The position numbers and the translations under genes were made by a program. DNA of 36,643 nucleotides. Origin: Apostichopus californicus. Lineage: Eukaryota > Echinodermata > Holothuroidea > Aspidochirotida > Stichopodidae. Below the pieces are notes generated by a model that saw only the letters and a list, made by a program, of their open reading frames with translations, was not told the DNA's origin and made no database searches. This document shows, in pieces, positions 32,646 to 36,643 of this stretch (positions are counted from its first letter, which is position 1; each line of letters begins with the position of its first letter). Location: positions 1 through 36,643 of the forward strand of contig JAIPMN010001052.1 of the NCBI GenBank assembly GCA_020650975.1, written 5' to 3'.

Positions 32646-32656
32646 TGTTTAGGACC

Positions 32657-33322
32657 ACGGTACTGTGTCCTCTCAACACCTTGATTGAAAAGAACACCAG
32701 AAATAACAGCATTATCTATAGTATATTCTGGACTGCTCGGTGTCCTCACTGTGAATAGGCAACGGCACCGAAAAGCTATTAGCAGAATCTACAGTACATA
32801 ATACTGTTCTGTGTCCTCTCAACAACTGTAGAAAACAACACCAAAGTTATCAACACTATTAACAGTTTTCCTATACTCCTTTAACACCTTGAATGGAAAA
32901 CAACACCAGTGGTATCAGCACTGTCTACAGTATCAGAGACTGTTCTGTGTCCTCTCAACACCTTGAGTTGAAAACAACACCAATGATATCTGCACTGTTT
33001 ACAGTATCAGAGACTGTTCTGTGTCCTCTCAACACCTTGAGTTGAAAACAACACCAATGATATCTGCACTGTCTACAGTATCAGAGACTGTTCTGTGTCC
33101 TCTCAACACCTTGAGTTGAAAACAACACCAATGATATCTGCACTGTTTACAGTATCAGAGACTGTTCTGTGTCCTCTCAACACCTTGAGTTGAAAACAAC
33201 ACCAATGATATCTGCACTGTTTACAGTATCAGAGACTGATCTGTGTCCACTAAACACCTTGAATGGGAAACAACACCAATGCTTTCAGCACTGTCTACAG
33301 TATCAGAGACTGTCCTGTTTCC
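32657..33322. repeat. 74-bp tandem repeat in the IFT52 3' region
   Basis: Copies are spaced exactly 74 bp at 32941, 33015, 33089, 33163, 33237 and 33311 (from TGTTCT or variants), with about four more diverged copies upstream to 32657. The unit holds TGTGTCCTCTCAACACCTTG, a GAAAACAACACCAATG block and CTGTTTACAGTATCAGAGAC. The array begins 12 bases after the stop codon, so it is probably transcribed as 3' UTR. Confidence 0.95.
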
Positions 33323-33372
33323 AAAATTTACAAATTTCATGTCATTTTCCCAGTCATTAATGAAATTGAAAA

Positions 33373-33490
33373 GATTCCAAATTTGAGTTCAAATGTTGAA
33401 TTGGAAGCCACCTGACATGTAAGTTATAATAGATTCCAAATTTGAGTTAAAATGTGAATTGGAAGCCACCCGACGTGTAAGTTGTAATCC
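33373..33490. repeat. Two tandem ~59-bp copies
   Basis: GATTCCAAATTTGAGTT starts at 33373 and again at 33432. Both run through AATTGGAAGCCACC and GACxTGTAAGTT. It follows the 74-bp array closely. Confidence 0.92.
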
Positions 33491-33550
33491 ATAAGCCCTT
33501 GTGAGTTTCTCCCCCATGTGTGGTCGCTTAAGCATCGTAAAAATAACTGC

Positions 33551-33602
33551 TGATTGTTATTATTATTATTTATTATTCTTATTATTCATTATTTATTATT
33601 AA
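33551..33602. repeat. (ATT)n-type microsatellite
   Basis: An imperfect run of TTATTATT units. Two ATTAAA motifs follow at about 33633 and 33668 and are possible IFT52 polyadenylation signals. Confidence 0.8.
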
Positions 33603-34170
33603 TGGATATTGCTGTTAGCAGTGCATTTTGGATATTAAAGTCTCTGTTGTTTGATGGAGTACTCGTTATTAAATGTTGCATAAACTTGAACTCTGTAATT
33701 ATTAATAACCAACAATTATTGTATGCTAGAAACTCCAATATTGGTCACTCTTGCTCAAACTTCTACTAAGGATTTTACAGCCACTCTCAAAGCAGTTTTC
33801 TTCACTAAGAAATTTAAACCATCAAGGTAAAAACTCCTCAGTGTCTGTGAATAATTTGGAGTGTCAAACCTTTCAGGAAATGTAATTTTGAGTACTTGAC
33901 ACATTCTTTTAGCATGTTCAGATTTTGAGTCTAATATTGATAACCTTCAATGCGAGTGTAATTGTAGTTGGGAGGTAAGTTAGCGTGTAATGTTCTTATC
34001 ATAAATCATAGTTAAGGAACAGATAATTGACGGACAAACCTTATAATACATGTGCAACATTCATGTTCGATATACTGTCAGTGCGGTACCATTGATTTGA
34101 AGCATGATATGAGAATATATTACAAAATTGTCAACAACTGGCTTCACACTGTTCATACTTACATCATACC

Positions 34171-34358
34171 TCATAAATGTCAACAAGGGAAAGAGAAAGG
34201 GGGTGAGGGTGGTGAGGGGGTGATGGTGGTCAGATTGGTGGGATTGTGAGGAAAAGGTCATATTGCATGATACTTCATAAATGTCAACAGGGGAAAGAGA
34301 AAGGGGGTGAGGGTGGTCAGATTGGTAGGCTTGTGAGGAAAAGGTAATATTTCCTTGA
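34171..34358. repeat. Tandem duplication, ~104-bp unit
   Basis: Copies start TCATAAATGTCAACA at 34171 and 34275. Both contain GGGAAAGAGAAAGGGGGTGA and GTGAGGAAAAGGT. The second lacks about 20 bp of the G-rich middle. Confidence 0.9.
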
Positions 34359-35440
34359 TTATTTTCAGTTAGAAGAACACAATGCAATAGGAAAGGGAAA
34401 ACATGTATGTGGTTTCTGTGAGAAGTAAATGTATCATAAGTTGACTTCACAGCTGACAATTAATTGAATGTTTAAATCCTGCCTCACACTTCCAGGCTGA
34501 TCACAATCCATTTTAACTTGTCCGTCATGACCTAATTTCTATTGTTTTTATTGTCGTAAGGATCCATTAACTTACAAATGTTACAAATGTTCCCGAGTGC
34601 ACTGAGCAGCTCACACAATGATTGTTATCTGTTGATGACTGGACCTCGTTTGGGTCACATGCAATTTATTACGCAGTGATTGGTTACATTTGTAAACACT
34701 GGACAGTTCTAGTTGTGAACCATCACACACTGCCTACTGCAGGTCAAGAAGATGCTACATGTTTAGTTTTCCTGACCATAGATGGCGCGACTTAAAACTA
34801 GCAAAATCTTGATCAATCGTAATCTTTAGCAAACGGACACACTATCTGACAGTCCACCATTTTCCATGTAATAACGGTCCAGTCTAGACCGGTCGTGACC
34901 AGTCGGGCAGTGGGCTTAACATAGGACTGGTTTATGTTTTTATACACTTGAACTCTGACCTCTACATGAGAAATGTAAGGTGTTGTTAAAATATCAAAAA
35001 AGAGAGCAAGTAACCGTTTTCAGAGAAGCTTGGGATTCTAACCTTACGTCTCAAAGAAACTAACAAAGAGTTTCAATTTTCAGAATACCAAACGGAGAGA
35101 TTTGTAATGTACTTGTTGTAATATAATGTACATGTGCACAGTTAGTGATGTTAATAAAATTTTTGTAAATAAAAACTTAGACCAGGTAAAATATTCCACT
35201 TCTGTTCTCAATTTCTCTCTCTCGTCTGTTGTTGTTTTTGGTCAGATGTATATTATAAGAGTATGGTATTTTGATCACAGACAATGCATTACCCAGACCT
35301 ATCTAAAGATAATAAGTAATGAGCCATTGGTCGGGTACGGTACCCCAGTTTTTACAGAAAAAGTTGGGCATCTAGTGCGGATTATCTTATAGGCCAGATC
35401 TGCATAATGGTGAAACATGTTAGAGCAGAAATATTTTGCA
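34359..35440. other. Spacer with no recognised gene
   Basis: I see no conserved coding segment on either strand. AATAAA motifs occur near 35153 and 35168 (plus) without an attached gene. Confidence 0.55.
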
Positions 35441-35757
35441 CTGTTTGTTGAGAGCCCCATCTCAATTTCTTGTCCCTAACTCTAGATATAGTTGTATTGA
35501 TTGAAACCTGTTTTTTCTGGCTAAACCCTGCCTGCCTCCAGAATGTGGATAATAATGGATATGTATCTTCAAAAGCTTCATTTTCCTATTATAATGTTCT
35601 TGTTGATTTTATCCTTAAAATGTGACACATTTGGAATGTTTGCTGAGCTGTCGATGTTCTCTGCAGAATTTCATCAAAAGTGCAACTTTCCTAGGAATTT
35701 CATTTTCCTCAATGGGCAAAATGATTTCAATATTATGAAGAAAGATAGACATTTCAT
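35441..35757 (+). repeat. Dispersed repeat copy 2
   Basis: This copy matches 28893-29280 in the same orientation. A 105-codon open frame (35543-35860) overlaps it but is not kept in the other copy, which suggests it is not a gene. Confidence 0.8.
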
Positions 35758-36643
35758 CGCTATTTGCCATGATAAATGCTTTCAAAATATCACCAAATTT
35801 GGAAAAGTTTGTCTACACATCAACTTCAGCCACTGGAATCTATATATAACTTTTGCCTAAAATGTCAATGCCTTGTAAAAGTATGTCATACTAGGTTTGG
35901 TTAGGAAGGTTGAAATGTCTTCCAACCAGTTTCAATCTTCGCCATGTTGACTGTAGCCATAGACAAGTTTCTTAAGAGTGGTCTTCAAGTATTGTCACCT
36001 TCATATTGTTTGTTATAAACTCTTCAAGAAATAAGGTAAATGATATCCTACTAGGATTGAAACCATGTCAGTACCTCTAACTTTTAAATTTAATTGATAA
36101 CATGACAGTTAGAATCCTACTGTTAACTAGAGGATAACAATGAGACAAAAAAAAAAGATGTTATAGACCCTTATCTTTATACACACTGCCATCACTCTGT
36201 ATTTATTTCAATACCCTTTGACTTTCTTGCAATAACCTTTACATCATATGCGGCTCATCAATTCAGATTACAGCAAAACTGCAAATAGGAAAACAGGAGA
36301 GTTCTATCAGGACTAATACCATTTGTGAATGTGTTGTCAAGACCAACCGTGTGAGTCTGATTGATTCTCTTTTACTCTTCATATCCTTTCTCTTTGTAGA
36401 CTGGTTTCAATTTCTGTCTGTCATGATCCCCAATGAATAATGAATTTCGGATGTCAATGTATGCTTGTGATCCCGAAACCTAACTTTTGATCAGAACTTT
36501 ATTTTACTTTAGCGCCCTCTCAATGATTATGCGTAATCAGAGTCATATATGAATGGCTCTGTGTGGAATGTGATTTGCGTGCGGACGATCGGAAGGTTTT
36601 ATTTACCACAGACGACGTGACCAATTTAGCATTTTCACAGCTA
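35758..36643. other. Right-end spacer
   Basis: No gene recognised. The last nine bases before 36641 (TTTTCACAG) could be an acceptor for an exon beyond the window, but three bases are too few to judge. Confidence 0.4.

Noticed and set aside
34061..34459. 132-codon minus-strand frame
   Set aside because: Its length comes from the ~104-bp tandem duplication, and the protein repeats itself accordingly.
35543..35860. 105-codon plus-strand frame
   Set aside because: It sits in a dispersed repeat, and the related copy at 28893-29280 does not keep the frame.

Overview
This is eukaryotic, intron-rich, AT-rich DNA. The only genes I can rebuild are three split genes that encode animal proteins. Intron sizes, hAT-like terminal sequences (CAGGGGCGTAGC), TAGGCCTA-rich stretches and the closeness of the proteins to vertebrate relatives suggest a marine invertebrate deuterostome, most likely an echinoderm. 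That assignment is inference. I see no prokaryotic features, CRISPR arrays or viral genes.

Layout. (1) Positions 249-4407, plus strand: the last five coding exons of an ACP7-type purple acid phosphatase. The gene begins upstream of the window. Its last intron is largely a 19-copy, 35-bp minisatellite carrying direct AGGTCA repeats spaced by 5 bp. (2) About 4.4-10.1 kb: gene-poor spacer with a few local duplications. (3) Positions 10922-16640, minus strand: a complete five-exon glycine N-methyltransferase (GNMT, 305 aa), with a possible untranslated first exon near 17.06 kb. (4) About 17-19.8 kb: the head-to-head spacer between GNMT and IFT52, holding two small hAT-like elements, one with a perfect 8-bp target duplication. 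(5) About 19.8-32.6 kb, plus strand: intraflagellar transport gene IFT52, with twelve coding exons from 22154 (435 aa) and a possible upstream exon at 19834 that would add seven residues in frame. (6) 32.6-36.6 kb: the IFT52 3' region with a 74-bp repeat array, then spacer with a second copy of a roughly 300-bp repeat also found inside an IFT52 intron.

The three genes have unrelated jobs: secreted or lysosomal-type phosphatase, one-carbon/methyl metabolism, and ciliary transport. They look like ordinary neighbours, not a pathway cluster. All exon junctions given here were joined by hand; they are phase-compatible and give uninterrupted reading frames.

The most unusual material is non-coding. 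It includes the DR5-like array in the phosphatase intron. IFT52 exon 6 is notable because its donor boundary is triplicated and its acceptor boundary is duplicated. Other items are the 74-bp array just after the IFT52 stop, a near-perfect foldback element in an IFT52 intron, and a cluster of direct and inverted TTCGGACACC motifs in the first IFT52 intron. GNMT also differs from the mammalian enzyme by a Gln at the N-terminal-arm Glu position and by an acidic insertion.
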